A stretch of DNA of 43,078 nucleotides. Origin: Punctularia strigosozonata HHB-11173 SS5. Taxonomy: Eukaryota > Basidiomycota > Agaricomycetes > Corticiales > Punctulariaceae. Below, piece by piece: positions 1 to 12,000 of this stretch (its first letter is position 1; the number at the start of each line of letters is the position of its first letter). The position numbers were made by a program, and so were the translations under genes. Location: positions 1,674,120 through 1,717,197 of the forward strand of contig NW_006767439.1 of assembly GCF_000264995.1 (NCBI RefSeq), given 5' to 3'. Below the pieces are notes generated by a model, which worked only from the letters and a program-made list of their open reading frames with translations, searched no databases and was not told the origin of the DNA.

Positions 1-674
1 AAATGGCTTTAAAAGGATATCTACCTGAATAGTCATTTTCAGAACCTCCACTCCTTAGGTCATTGTAAGCCAGTTGCGCCACCCATTATCCGTTTTCTGA
101 ATGTAAGATCAGTGAGTTATCACATCACACGTTTATTTCAACTTTTTACAATGCCACATTATTCCCACATATTCTTGCATCATTTCTCCACACTATTTAA
201 TATTACAACATTAACACCTATACTCGGGTGTGTGAACAAACAAATTTAGTTTGGTTTTTTGCACTGATTTTGAAAGAGGTATTTTATTATCTGGAGAGCC
301 AAAACTTGCTGTGTGGCTATGCAGCCTAGTGTCCATTGATTCTATCGCATGGAGGGATTTTTGGAGGATGATAATGACCCAAGTTGATAGACCCACTCTG
401 TCCAATCCTCAATTCCATGTATTCAGTAAATCAGCTGTAGCGGCCGAAGGAACATTCCCACGGTCATGGGAGTGTAATATTTGGATTCACACAATAATTC
501 TGCACAGATTTAGGTACCCGATGGAATTGAGCCTCAATTCCATCCAAACACAAGGATAGAGCTACCGTATTGGGCTCACAAACTGCCCTGCACTGTGTTT
601 ATCATAAACATTTTATCGGTGGCTGCGTAGTCATGCACTTTTTCCAAAAATGGTACCAGCCTACTAGTATCCTG
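1..674. other. AT-rich flank without a recognisable gene
   Basis: I read both strands and found only short open frames with no family resemblance, splice structure or repeat. The stretch is visibly richer in A and T than the rest of the window. A 12-base word starting TGTAAGATC occurs near base 103 and again at the left edge of the LTR-like insertion at 2642. It is too short to prove a second LTR copy. Confidence 0.4.
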
Positions 675-1289
675 CTATGCTACATTTGTAGGTGGTAGTC
701 CACCAGTCTGAGATGGGCGGAATTGAGGCTCAACCCCTAGCTGGGCCGTGGATAGGAGTTTGGTGAGCCTATCCTCTGCTGCCGGGGGTAGGGTAGCTGT
801 AAGTGTTATGAGCTGAGCATTGAACATCCTTGCTTTCCACACATTCTCCATGGACAGTCGGAAACTGATCTGCATGAACCTGGAGTGAGCTTCGTCCAAC
901 ATGAAGCAAGTGACCGGATAGGGGGAGCCAAAGTGATGGCTGGTGATGGCCTCCTTCCAGGACGCTGATCCGATGTGATCGTAGCTGACTATGACGACTC
1001 GGGCAGAGGAGGGGATTTGTCCTTCCCTCCAGACATGGTGCTCAATGCCTGCCCGTTGCAGCTTACACACCGCATCCTCCATTAAGACCTTCAGCGGAAC
1101 AGCCAAGACGGTGGTAGCCTGGTCCAGAAGGCCAGCAATTATTACCGGTGTGGTCTTGCCAGCGCCTGTTCCCAGGACGACCTGCATGTCGTTGTGGCGC
1201 AGAAGCATCTCGTAAATGGCCTCGCATTGACCTGTAGATCGGAGATTTGCTTCCTTCCCGTAGAGCATCTGCATCTCCTTCCTGACCAT
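675..1289 (-). pseudogene. RecQ-like helicase, N-terminal half (probably the severed 3' part of copy A)
   Basis: A 204-residue frame beginning at a real ATG contains the first RecA-like lobe of a superfamily 2 DNA helicase. Motif 0 is seen as R-S-T-G-Q (about residues 17-21), Walker A as GTGAGKT (40-46), the DEAH box as LDEAH (131-135) and motif III as TATLP (164-168). The frame ends right after motif III, so the second lobe with motifs IV-VI is absent and the product cannot be a working helicase. Its motifs are closer to the fungal zinc-finger/RecQ fusion proteins than to housekeeping RecQ. It lies on the same strand as the recombinase-like gene at 9.1-12.1 kb. The CACTA element sits exactly between them, so I infer it is the downstream half of that gene. 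It may instead be an independent fragment. Confidence 0.75.
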
Positions 1290-2100
1290 GGGTTTCCAAT
1301 ATCAGATCTGAGCTGCCTCCGGCTGAGAGCCCTCCTATGTGCATTGCGATTGGGGATCGTTCGCGTCTCCTGTATCATCCTCTAGCTTAGGCACCTGAGA
1401 TACTGGAGAATCCATCTCGATATCCAAGGGTGAGCTACGGCCGTTTTCTATCGCCAGAGTCAGACATGAGGTAACTGCGTCAATCAAACCGAAAACACTT
1501 GCCTTCACAGCTGGCACTGCCGGTTCTATTCCTGTTGCCGGTTCGTGTGCTGGGATAGGGGCGATGATATGCATGAGCTTCGTTCTGTGAGTCGAACGAT
1601 CAGATTGATGATATCTCTTCCCCTGCGTTCGGTGTCGATCGGATGGAGGACCATGGGGGTGATGGAACTATTTCCCTGCTCATCCTCAAGTGTCTCGTTT
1701 TATCCTGTGACAACACAGATGGGGCCTCAGCATTCCTGCTTGCAGAGACCTGCATAGGGTACTGTGCACAAGAGTTGGGACTGGTAGATGGTGGACGAGT
1801 CTTCGAACTGGATATTGTACCGCACACAGAGTGCAATGTTGGATCCACGTTTGCAGTGGGAGTGCATGGAACCCTAGGCCCAGTGAGAATCGACTCTGCG
1901 CGTGTTCGCTGGAAGCCGCGTGTGTGTGCGTAGGACACTGTCTATGTGCGCGGTTTGGGCACAACCTGCATTTTCGCAGATGAACATGTACATATATATT
2001 CGAAATTAATATTACAGCTGCGAAGTAGGCGACATGCCATGTCTGTTGCTAGCAAGGTGATGACACGTTGCGCAAGACGAGCGAAGTCCTTCCCATGTGG
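1290..2100. other. Linker region with low-complexity minus-strand frames
   Basis: Minus-strand frames at 1335-1574 and 1600-1938 are rich in Pro, Ser and acidic residues. They could be the poorly conserved linker that precedes the helicase lobe in this family. No motif or convincing splice pair ties them to the helicase frame, so they are not called as a gene. Confidence 0.25.
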
Positions 2101-2153
2101 CACACTCTTCCCTGGACAGGCTCTTGTCCACCACTCCTTGCAACTTGGAAAGA

Positions 2154-2640
2154 ATGCCGTCGGGCTCCAATCTCGTATGGTGCACCTGCGGAAGAACGCG
2201 ATGCAGCCAGGCTCAAGTTCACCGGAACACTCGCTCCCGACATCTACAAAATCGGCGCGGTTCGGTCCAATATCAAGCCGACACTTTGAGCAACGGGGGA
2301 GGGAGCAACTCGAATACTCGAACAAGAGCACATACAGAGATTGGAGGCCCGGATGCTCGAGGGTGTACGGTGCGTCGTTCCTTATAAGAATCCCGCCGGA
2401 TCGTTGTAATAGACGATCCCTGCCGCCGTCAGCTACTAACCAACTTTTATCAGGTTCTTTTGCGGCGTAGCTCTCTTCACGATCATCCAGAGGTACCGTC
2501 TGGATCTAGAGGCAGTGGGGATCCCAGCGCAATTGAACTGGATCGTGTTCGATCTCGGGATCCCGGTAGCCTCGAAGAAGTGCAAGAGGAGGACACGCGC
2601 TGTCCCGCCCCTAAAGTGTTTAGGTGCGGAACTGCCCGAT
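2154..2640 (+). CDS. Possible 5' exon(s) of the CACTA transposase gene
   Basis: From the ATG at 2154 the frame contains a cluster CTC-x4-C followed by a T-R-S-R-H motif (roughly 2180-2245). This resembles the Cys/His-rich N-terminus of basidiomycete Tnp2 transposases. An excellent 3' splice site follows, with a TACTAAC branch site near 2434 and a CAG at 2451-2453, so at least one intron lies before 2454. From 2454 two frames stay open up to the LTR-like insertion at 2641. Which one joins the transposase body is unresolved. The assignment rests on position and on a weak cysteine pattern. Confidence 0.35.
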
Positions 2641-2720
2641 TTGTAAGATCAGTAGGATAGAATTAGCTCAGTAAGCATAGTTATAATCATGTATCCAGAT
2701 CACACCCTGCTTACTACTCA

Positions 2721-2857
2721 TGACTCAAGCATAGCGAGTCATCACAAACTTAGTCAGCCTTATGAGTCAGTATGACTCTTATGAGTCAAATGACTCTTAT
2801 GAGTCAGCACATGACTCCAATGAGTCAGAAAGTGACTCAACAGGGATCCGTGACTAG
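2721..2857. promoter_or_regulatory. Array of TGA(C/G)TCA bZIP-type sites
   Basis: Six perfect TGA(C/G)TCA heptamers start at 2721, 2763, 2782, 2800, 2821 and 2833. One-mismatch versions start at 2735, 2750, 2773, 2791, 2812 and 2851. From 2763 on they follow each other every 9-12 bases. TGA(C/G)TCA is the established Gcn4/AP-1 type bZIP binding site. The array ends about 25 bases before a TATA box, which suggests a stress- or starvation-responsive enhancer of the LTR. The alternative is a subterminal repeat block of the CACTA element. Confidence 0.7.
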
Positions 2858-2880
2858 GAGCAGGCCAACTTCTGGAAAAG

Positions 2881-2887
2881 TATAAAT
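2881..2887 (+). promoter_or_regulatory. TATA box of the LTR-like element
   Basis: TATAAAT lies directly downstream of the bZIP-site array. It is followed by a long pyrimidine-rich stretch without ATG, as expected of a U3/R junction. Confidence 0.5.
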
Positions 2888-3317
2888 GTAGCCCCTCTAG
2901 CCCAAGAAAGAAACGAAGAAGTTCCCCCCCTATACGCACGCCGTCCGAACGAAGAAGTTCCCCCTACACGCACACAGTCTGACAGAGCTCGTAAGCTCTC
3001 AGTTTTCTCTCAGACACTCCAATCAGGTCAAGAGTACCTGGTTTTAGTATTTCAACTCAGCACACAGCCACCGACAGCAATATTTGGTTTCCAACTCTCT
3101 CAGTCTCTGAACGTTCTCATTTTTTACTTGGTTATTCTCTCTCAACACCTCAACACCTCACACGTACTATTAGCAGGAGCTAGTATTCAGAACCCAACCT
3201 TCCCACACCCTCACAACACTCTCACACTCACATCAAACACACCGATAAGCTTTATCGCTTGTCACATTCAAGTCAGATCAACTACCGGCCAAACTTATTG
3301 AGTAATCTCCGACTTAG

Positions 3318-6279
3318 ATAGCCCAGGACCTCAAGACGGATTTCATTGGGATCAAGTTAACTCACCCAGACTTACCAACTATCCCATCCATTTCTACTCC
3401 AATCACATCCGTCAAACAAGACAGCGCGATGAAGATTCTGGTTATGACGCCCTTCGAAGTGACGAAACCGATCTCTTGGATGATCGTGCTCGTGTAGGGG
3501 AAGATCAGGAGGCCCGTGAACCGGATGTTAGTGACCGGTCTGCCAACGCGGAGGCTGGTCACGATAACGAAGCTTTTGTACTTCCTACTACGTCGCAAAT
3601 CCCAGAGATTCATCATATCTTGGAGTTCATCAAAGAGCTTCGCTCCGCTACACTCGAAAATGGTGGCCTTCCTGCACACATTCAAGATCGCCTTCGAAAT
3701 CCTCTTCGATGTCTGCCTGAAGACCTTGACGCCGACACATTCTTCTCCCTCCGGGTTTATATGGCAACTGTTCATTCTTCCGAGAGGACCTACGAAGACA
3801 TTATGGCTGCTGCTATTGAATGGAATCCGAATCATAATTCCAAACCCGACTCCCTCTGGCTCCTGAAATGCCAGATTGCAGAATTAACTGGCGTGGAGCC
3901 CTTGAGCGGCGCCATGTGTGTCAACTCGTGCACGGCCTTCTCAGGGCCTTGGTTAGACCTCGAGTCTTGCCCATTGTGCGGTGAAGCACGCTATGACGAG
4001 CAGATCCCGCGGGTGCACGGTGTCAAGAAAGCACGACAGGAATATTATGTTATACCACCCGGTCCCCAAATACAGAGTATATTCCGCACACCGGAGGGTG
4101 CCGATATGATGTCCTACCTTGAGCAGAGGATAGATGAAGCCCTTGACGAGCTCGAGACCTTCCAGGAGATCCAAACCTTTGTCGACATCTGTGTTTCGTC
4201 TGAGTTTCTTGCACTTGTCAAAGCCGGCACAATCATTCCTGGCAAAGATACATGCCTCTTCCTTACAATCGATGGTGCACAGCTCTACCATGACAAGGAA
4301 TCAGATCTTTGGATTTGGGCATGGGTATTCTTTGACATCAAGCCAGGAACGCGATACAAGCGTAAGGCTGTTTTTCCTGGTGGTTTCATTCCTGGACCAC
4401 ATAAGCCCAAATATCTCTTTTCGTACCTTTACCTCGGCCTACATCATGTCGAAGCTCTTGGACGTGAAGGCCTTCAGGTTTGGAATGCCCGAACTGGAGA
4501 AGTTTTCATCGACCATCCCTTCATTTTTCTTGCAGGTGCCGATGGGCCTGGAATGGCATTTCTGACGGGGCTTGTTGGACACCAGGGCCGCTATGGATGC
4601 CGGTTATATTGTCCACAGCTTGGCCGCCGCAAGGGTGGAGGAAACACTTACTATCCCACACTCTTGCTGTCTACAGACTGTACCGTTCTTACATGCAGTC
4701 ATCCGGACATCGACCCTCTGGCCTTTACACACGGGTCACAAACAGATTATCACAAAAACCTATCATATGTCATCCAATCACAGAATACACGCCAGCACAA
4801 TCAGCGCCGACTAGAGACTGGTATCGTGAAACCAAGTATTCTCATGGGTCTCACCTGCGTGCTTGGTATGCCACGGATGTGCACAATTGATCTGATGCAT
4901 GCAAACCTCAATATGCCCCAACTGTTTACGGAGCTGTGGACTGGAACAATTGGATGTGACCGTACAGATTCTATAGATTCCTGGACATGGCGTGTTCTCG
5001 TTGGAGAACTATGGACAGGTCACGGACGCATGGTGTCTGATGCTACCCCATACCTTCCTGGATTTTTCGACCGCCCACCTCGAGACCCTTCCAAGAAAGT
5101 GAATAGCGGATACAAGTGCTGGGAGTTCCTCCTGTGGCAGCACGGGTTATGCCCTGCATTCCTACGACTTCTTCTCCCACCAACATATTGGTGGAACTTC
5201 TGCAAATTTGTTGCAGGGATGCGTATCGTACACCAGTGGCGCACAAGCCGCCATGAACTTCAGTTTGCATCCCGAAAGCTTGCCGACTTCTGTGTCGAGT
5301 TTGAAGAGATTTACTGCAAACGCCGCGAAGATCACCTTCATTTTTGCCGACCGGTACTCCATCTATTACCACACCTTGTTCCTGAGACATACAGACACGG
5401 GCCGTTGTGCTGTTATGCTCAGTGGGTCTTAGAGCGAACAATAGGAAGCCTTGGACAAGAATTGCGTCAACCATCAAAATCATATGCCAATATATCACAG
5501 CAAGGTGTACAGCGATGTCAAGCCAATACTCTCAAGTCAATGTATCCTCCGCTGAACATGCATTCTCCTGAGGAGACTCTTCCCCGTGGTTCAGAAGACC
5601 TTGGCTCAGGCTATATTCTATTACGGGCACTTGAGCGGTACCCTAGTCAGGTTTCAGATGCAGAGCAAATTGCCATCACAGAGTATATGAACAGGTATAT
5701 CACAGAGCTTGGAGCGGAACATCAAAATGTGCACGGATGGTGGACTGCCCCGGAGTTACAAATACAACGCTGGGCACAGTTACGGCTACCCATTGGATGC
5801 ATTGTTCGCTGCTTGTGGAAGGAGTCATTGACAGAAATGAATCGGATCCGTATTTCCCGCAATGTCAAGGTATACACTAGGCTGCTTGATGATTAGTTAA
5901 TGTTCTGAACAACTTTTACTAGGTCCACCTACCACATACTGACTCTATTCAGTACGGTGAAACCCGTTACTTCTTCAGGGCCAAAATGCCCAATGGAACT
6001 GTACATGGCCTTGCCATGCTATCATTATACTCCCAGCCAGACGCGGAACTGCTCGAAGCATCGTCTGGCGTACTATGGTCCTGTGACCACCTGGGTGACG
6101 ATGGCCTAGTTGGGGTGGATGTGTGCAACATTCTTGCTGTTGTTGCCATGGTTCCAGATTGGCCAAGCAGAGAGGAAGACCGTGGAGATGATCGTTTCTT
6201 CCTCGTTGAAAAGCCTGGCCTCGATGTTGGGTTTCTGGCTGGCTACGATGAAACGGCTGAAGAGGAAGGTGATGAGTAA
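3318..6279 (+). CDS. Tnp2-type transposase of a CACTA-like (EnSpm) DNA transposon
   Basis: DDE-type transposase for cut-and-paste movement. The long exon is open from 3302, with a candidate acceptor at 3316-3317 and no in-frame ATG before the core, so upstream exon(s) must exist. Hallmarks in order: a CPLC zinc pair near 3970; the first catalytic Asp in TIDGAQLY near 4270; the conserved GGFIPGPHKPK stretch near 4380; ADGPG followed by GLVGHQGRYGCRLYC (about 4540-4610), typical of basidiomycete Tnp2 proteins; KPSI and DLMHANLN (about 4835-4910); and ER-x-IG plus LRQPS (about 5430-5480). A 53-nt intron at 5870-5922 keeps the frame. The last exon ends at TAA 6277-6279 with an acidic tail. Exons 3318-5869 and 5923-6279 are uninterrupted, so this copy may be fairly young. 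I did not find the CACTA termini. Confidence 0.85.
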
Positions 6280-6838
6280 GTTAATGCATTGAACCAGGCC
6301 CGTACTCAGTTGTAATTACATAGCTTGTGATGGCAATCTATTCAGCTACTATCCTTTGGATATAATGGTCCATTGTTGCAAAGAGAATGGTATTTGTGAG
6401 GTGGACACGGAGACAACTAGTCGCGGCCAGCGAAACGGTTAAATACAGCCATAGTTCAGGACACTTATGGTGGCTGTACGAAAACCTACATTGTGCCCAC
6501 CCACATGTCTTGCTCCTGTCGCTCACTACACGGAACAGTTACTCATTGCAACAAACAATGTCGTATACAATCCAGGGGATAGGACCTATTCAGCCAAGTC
6601 AACAGCGAGAAAACTCATACGAGCCAGCCCAGCATCATCGCCATGGTGTCGCAGAACGCAATCTGTTGTCAGACCCCTCTGCATCTCATCGCATGCAGGA
6701 GGCTTTGCCGAACGGGCTCTCTTTTGCTTATTCGACAAAGAACACAACCTTGCAAGAGAGGGAGCTTGTACGACCAAAACCTGGGGATATATGCGCCTCG
6801 AAAACTGCATATACGCTCACTGACAGTAGTTATCACAG
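6280..6838 (+). other. Inter-gene region of the CACTA element
   Basis: Short plus-strand frames here match nothing I know. The 5' exons of the following gene must lie in this stretch, because that gene's first resolvable exon starts at a splice acceptor near 6838. I could not fix them. Confidence 0.3.
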
Positions 6839-8866
6839 GTCCCGCACAGTCCCTATAGTCAGTGGCTTGCAAGTGCCTCTCCTGATATGCTCTGGAACTC
6901 AGGCAACATTGCCTACCAGCGAATTGTAACTGAGAATATGGTACTTGCAAAGGAGGTGGATACAGTGCGGTATGTCTACTAGTTTGACCTACAGGAACCT
7001 ATCCACACTCTGATTGTCTTCAGTGGTTTATATCAAGGCCTGTTGTCGGTGATCGAGTCAGGCTCATTGACCAAGAAAAACCCTTCGCTCGATGATCCCT
7101 ACTCTCATATCCAAGATCTCCCAAACGAACCACACGACACTCACCCCGAGGTGAAGTATTGGGACCACGATACCTGGACAAATTCCATGAAGCGCACTGA
7201 CGACATAGCCGGCTTTGGCGGCAACTCCAACGACGATCCCGCTGACTCAGACAGTGACGCGGTGGGTGTACGCAAACCCAAGAAGGTCAGTAAGAAGTAC
7301 GGCTTCCTCGAAGATCCGACAGGGCACCGAGTTACGCTCCAACGGCTTGACGAGATACGGCTTACTACGAACCGCGTCTGCCAATACCTCAAGGCGCGCG
7401 GTTTAGGTCCAACTTCGTGGGCTCATAACGCGACTCTACCTGCTGCCCAGCTTGTCTACCGGGTTTTACGTGCTGAATTCATCGAGTTCCAGCTTTGCGA
7501 CGGCACCTGGAAGGCTGAGCGATGGATGATTGAACACTATCCGCAATGGCACCGCCATAATGGCATGAAGATAGTGAAACAAGAAGACGTCGATGACAGA
7601 CCGTCAGGACCTGGAGAAGGATTTAGGAACGCCGTACCGAAGCCAGCTCGAAGATCTGTCACAGTGAAGCGTACATTAAATGGCAATGCCCTGGTGCTCC
7701 TCGTCTACTGACGTGCCATATGTTAGCTGATCCAATCAGGCCCGAAGTCGATGAACACCACGACATCGACATGCAGACTACGTCACATCCGCCGCCCTTT
7801 TTGGCTGCCGAAGTCATTCACGATGGTATACCTGTCTCTTTCTACATTTCTGTTTCAGTGGTCTGATATGCCGCCCGCGGGAGTGTTCTAGCAACGCCCG
7901 AAACAAACAAGCATCTCAATCCTGGGGTCGAGACTCAACCCGTTGTTGTTGCCACAATCTCAGTCTCCGCTGAGGATTCACGGAAACGAGCGCACGGTGA
8001 TGCCGACATGGACAGCGACGACCCGGCCACAAAGCGCAAACGCCGGTTTGAAAGAATCAAGGTTCGAGATCTATTGGTGCCCTTCGAGTTGGTCATCATG
8101 TGCTCACCTCTCTCATCACATGATGGGATAGCTCCCCAACCCGTTGTACGTTTCACATCCTTATCAGGTCCAGCATTCATACATATGTCTATTTGCAGGC
8201 TCCAGACGAAGGAAGCTAACATTGCCGATCGCCGTGCCATGCATACCCAGATCAACAGTACGTCGGCGCTGGGCCATGTAGTGATCGGCTATAGCTCACG
8301 TTCATGCAGAGACTAGCGAAAGGACGCCCGCCTTGTCCACTACCATTCCGGGTATCCCGTCGCCAGCCGCCGGTGTCACAACGTCACGGTCCTCTTCCAC
8401 TCCTTCTGTCCACGGTACTCCCAATACGGATTCGGCTTCAGTACCATCAACGACAGGTTCGCACAGACGGTTCCTTGCTTCCAAGTTGTACATCTACATA
8501 TAACATCCATAGCGCGTCCAGCGACAGCCTCGAAGATTCTGGTCTCGAACAAAGCCCGTGGTAGGAACCTCAACGATGACCCATACTCAGCTCAGTAAGG
8601 CTATCGTATGTATGCTGCTACGGCGATTGCTCATCGGGTTCTCAGGAATATATTCGTCGCCGAATACCTCAAATCCAACGATAACTCGCGCGAAGCAGCA
8701 AGCGCGGTGTGGAAATCAATGGATTCGAAGCAAAAGAGCGTGAGCATCCATTCGCGCCCTTTGCACGACTACGATCTACGTTGACTCTGCCTAGAAATAC
8801 TATCAAATGAGTTCGCGAACGCGCCCTAAGGAGCGCCTAGGACCATCCTTCGACGACACCGCCTAA
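6839..8866 (+). CDS. Second gene of the CACTA-like element (TnpA-like position), multi-exon, HMG-like C-terminus
   Basis: Exon 6839-6970 encodes a heptad-like segment (EN-x2-L-x2-EVD) and joins through a 51-nt GT-AG intron (6971-7021) to the main exon. That exon has an acidic linker followed by a basic patch and a YGFLEDP...W-x-AERW...YPQW core. I associate this core with accessory proteins of basidiomycete Tnp2 elements. Later exons are short. A 25-codon Ser/Thr/Pro-rich stretch lies near 8330-8490. The final exons are joined by introns of about 51 nt (ending near 8650) and 55 nt (8740-8794) and encode FVAEYLKSN...VWKSM...K-x-KYYQMS, a pattern like an HMG box tail. Stop at 8864-8866. Known CACTA elements carry a DNA-binding TnpA partner, and the context fits that role. 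Middle splice sites are uncertain. Confidence 0.6.
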
Positions 8867-9073
8867 GGTCCTCCGACTCGTCCGTACTTTCGCCAGACCT
8901 CCGGTTTGTCTCATGTGCTCGTCCCGTCTTCTCCAACTCCTGTCGGCTACAGGCTTCGCCTTGCTCTGTTCTATCTCTCCAACCCCTTATAGGTGCCAGC
9001 CGTGCTGGGTCTCGCTCGTCTACACGCTATCTTGATGCCTTCTCACTCTTCGACAACTTCATCCGCGGCTCGT
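8867..9073. other. Presumed right flank or end of the CACTA element
   Basis: Pyrimidine-rich DNA with no gene. I looked for a terminal CACTA/TAGTG inverted repeat here and near 1.9-2.1 kb and did not find a convincing pair, so the element ends remain open. Confidence 0.3.
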
Positions 9074-12000
9074 TCAACCCGCCGTCGACTCCGACGAGCT
9101 TCCGGCACTTCCACTGCTGGCCACGACGTCGTTTCGAGTTGTTCTATGCATGTATTGTAATTTCTGTACGAGATACATATGCATTATGCTGTATTCTCTT
9201 GAGCCGCAGGCCAGCGCAGAGCGATCCAGACGAGCAGCATACCGGGACAGACTGTAGCATACCATAGCCGTTCGCCATCTGCGAATCTGCATCACTGTTG
9301 CGCTATGGTAAGCTTTGATGTGCGTGATGGTGGCTTCCGCAGACACGCGCATCTCGAGCAGACTGACACAGAGTCGATTCTCACTGGGCCCTAGGGCTAG
9401 ACATCGGGAGTCGCTCCCTAACATGCTCTGGGAGAACTTGGGGGACGTGATATCAGCGAGTGTCTTGAGCACGTTGCAATCACACTGCGTACCAGTGATT
9501 TCATTCCCGTCTGACTTGCTTGCGATGGGATAGTCACCCTCTTCCCATCCTATTGCATCTCGAGGTTCATTCCAATGCGCAATTGATCTCACAGCCGCCT
9601 TAACTGCACTTGTGATCTCTTCACGGATTGTCTGCAGGATTTGATCAGAAAGGCCCATATGTATGGCCGCTTTGGAGTTGATGGCGGATAGTGCTTGAAG
9701 TTCCTCTCGAATGATGGTTCTGATGGTATCCTGCAGCATCCTGTCCGAGTCTTCCTTCTTCTTTGTGCAATCGTGAAAGTGCCCTGCCACACAGAGGGAC
9801 TCGAACTCCAAGGTACTGCACCGATCGAACAAAAGTAGTACCCCTTCCGGAACGACCCTCATAACGACTTGCCACTGAGCGGCCCGCTCAAAGCTTGCCT
9901 GCAGCAGATGCCCGCTGTACTGTCCATTGGACGTGTTTGATCGTGCGTATATCCGGCGGTCAACGTTGTTGCTATGCCCCATGCCCATGACGTCTATGTG
10001 CTCGAGGTTGAGCTGGGTCTCCACCTCAAGGGTAATACCATGGAGGGCCCTGTGATCGCATCGGAAAGCCTTCAGAGCATGTCGTTTTGCGTTCGCACCC
10101 AGGGGAGCCCTGCATACCTTCATCCCTTGCTCGGACATGATGGTGCTGAGAGCCTCTGGGTCAAAGGGCTGCCCCTTAAAGTCAGAGAATATCAAACGCT
10201 GATACCCCTCGCCGGCCTTGGGATTGGCTGGCCACAGCTTCTTCGAGAGCCAGGCCACAAAGGGTCGGTAAACCACCAAGACTTTGACAAGGAGGTCGGC
10301 CGTGAATGCGTCGAGCGGGCGAGGGACCTCCTTCTGATAGGCGGTGGAGTGTCCCTGTTTCCAATACTGAGTGGTGATCGTGAGGTACCTTCCAAAGAAG
10401 TGAAGGCCCCGTATCGAGTCGGTGTATGGCCCGTTAAGATATTTGAGGGATACCAGCTCGGTGAACCTTGGGGGAGGGCCGCTCAGGTTCATCGTCATGA
10501 TGAGGAGATTTCATTCAAGGTCGGTCAAGGATCGGAGCCATTCAAATCCGTGCACCATATCTACCTGGAGTTCCATGAGATCGGACTCGTCCGGGCTGAT
10601 AAACATCCACTTTCGAGCGGTGGGATCAGACATGATGACGTTGAAAAACATGATTTTGCTGTGCAGCAACCGGTTCCTGGGATCAGAAAGGAATGAGTAG
10701 CTCTGGCTCCTTGAGGTCATGTTGTCCTTGAACGCAGATATGACTATGCCCATGGGACATCCTAGAGAGGTCTTGACATCGGCGGCCTTTGTCCATGCCT
10801 GAAGGCTGGCATAGAGGGCGTGAAGGTTACAGAGAGTGATCTCATGCCCTTTATGGACGAGTGAGGTGAATCCGACCGGATCCGTCAAGATAATGTTCAC
10901 CTCCATTTGGCTGCTCATGGCGACGTCGGTGATGAGGTGCCCCTGAGACTTCATGACCCCGAACGTGCTGCAACCTCCGCTGGTGTAGAACTTGCGGATG
11001 CTCAACGTGGCGATCTCCAGGTCCCTTGCTGATAAACTTGCCGCTTCGAGGTATATTTCCTGAAGGGTGCACAGTCAGATTGCATATTGCATGTGGGAGA
11101 GAAGCGGTGTAACATGGACGGCCTCTTTGAATTGGCTGTTGGGTCATATAGATAGCAGGATGATGCAACGCATGACGGGGTGGGGAATGGCATTGTCGGT
11201 TGTCTGGAGATGATCCCAAGCCCGCAGAAATAACCCGCTGAAGATGTGGTGCATCAACAGCATCAGCGAATCCTCAAAGGACACCGTGGTTGCATTCATT
11301 CCGACGGTGGATTCGAGCGCTTCCCAAAGAGTCACCAGGTCTGCTGTATCGGGAGGACAGCCTGCAACTGAATAGGCGGCAGGGTCCAACATATCCTGCC
11401 TCATGATCATGAGCAGCAGCGCTGCGACCATACAGGAATATTATGCGAGGCTCACCGCTTCTTGGAGACCCTTGAAAGGCTTGTGCTCGAGTCTGAGGAG
11501 TGTAGGATTAGAGACAGCAATGGATTCTCTGAAGAAGCCAGCTGAAACTTACTCTGACTGCACATTGGCGGTGACCAGAAGTTGCAGGACAATCGGCAGA
11601 CAGTTGGCGATGAGGGACTTGCATTTCTTCAGGTACTGAAACACAAGCCCTGAAACGCCTGCTAGAGGATCGAAATGCTGATTCAATGTGTCCACAAGCC
11701 AGCACAGATTGTAGCTGTTGTAATCCTGGACATGCTCTGGCCATTTCAACGCTGTGAGCCAGTAGGGTATAAGCTTGGGACTGGTGCCGAGAGAGACCTC
11801 GTTCATCTGCTGCATCTTGTCTCTGATTCGTTGAAGCTTTTCCACGCCGGGCTGAGCTTTGGCGTCAGAAAGATATGGTCCCATCACAAGGAATCGGGTC
11901 TTGTAGTCAAGCGGGACCAGAGACTGCACGTATTGCACAAAATGCAGCTGGGCTGTTTCATCGTCGGCTTGCCTGGGTGGCCAAGCACAGTCCTTGTGGG

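Larger units (their letters stand above)
2641..3241 (+). mobile_element. Solo-LTR-like insertion, 601 bp, flanked by CCGAT
   Basis: The segment begins TTGTAAGATC and ends in ACACA, and the pentamer CCGAT stands immediately on both sides (2636-2640 and 3242-3246). That is the expected 5-bp target duplication of an LTR retrotransposon. If the LTR is taken strictly as TG...CA, the left copy is off by one T. Inside are an upstream repeat array (2721-2857), a TATA box at 2881 and a CT-rich, untranslated-looking downstream stretch, which is the U3-R-U5 order of an LTR. No PBS, gag or pol is adjacent, so it would be a solo LTR. It separates the putative first exon of the CACTA transposase from its body. 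Confidence 0.5.

Noticed and set aside
3318-6279. Assignment of the transposase to the KDZ (Kyakuja-Dileera-Zisupton) superfamily
   Set aside because: The GGFIPGPHKPK, ADGPG...GCRLYC, DLMH and ER-x-IG signatures are those of Tnp2/CACTA proteins.
9974-10696. 240-codon plus-strand frame opposite the recombinase-like domain
   Set aside because: It is antisense to a region with recognisable conserved motifs and shows none itself.
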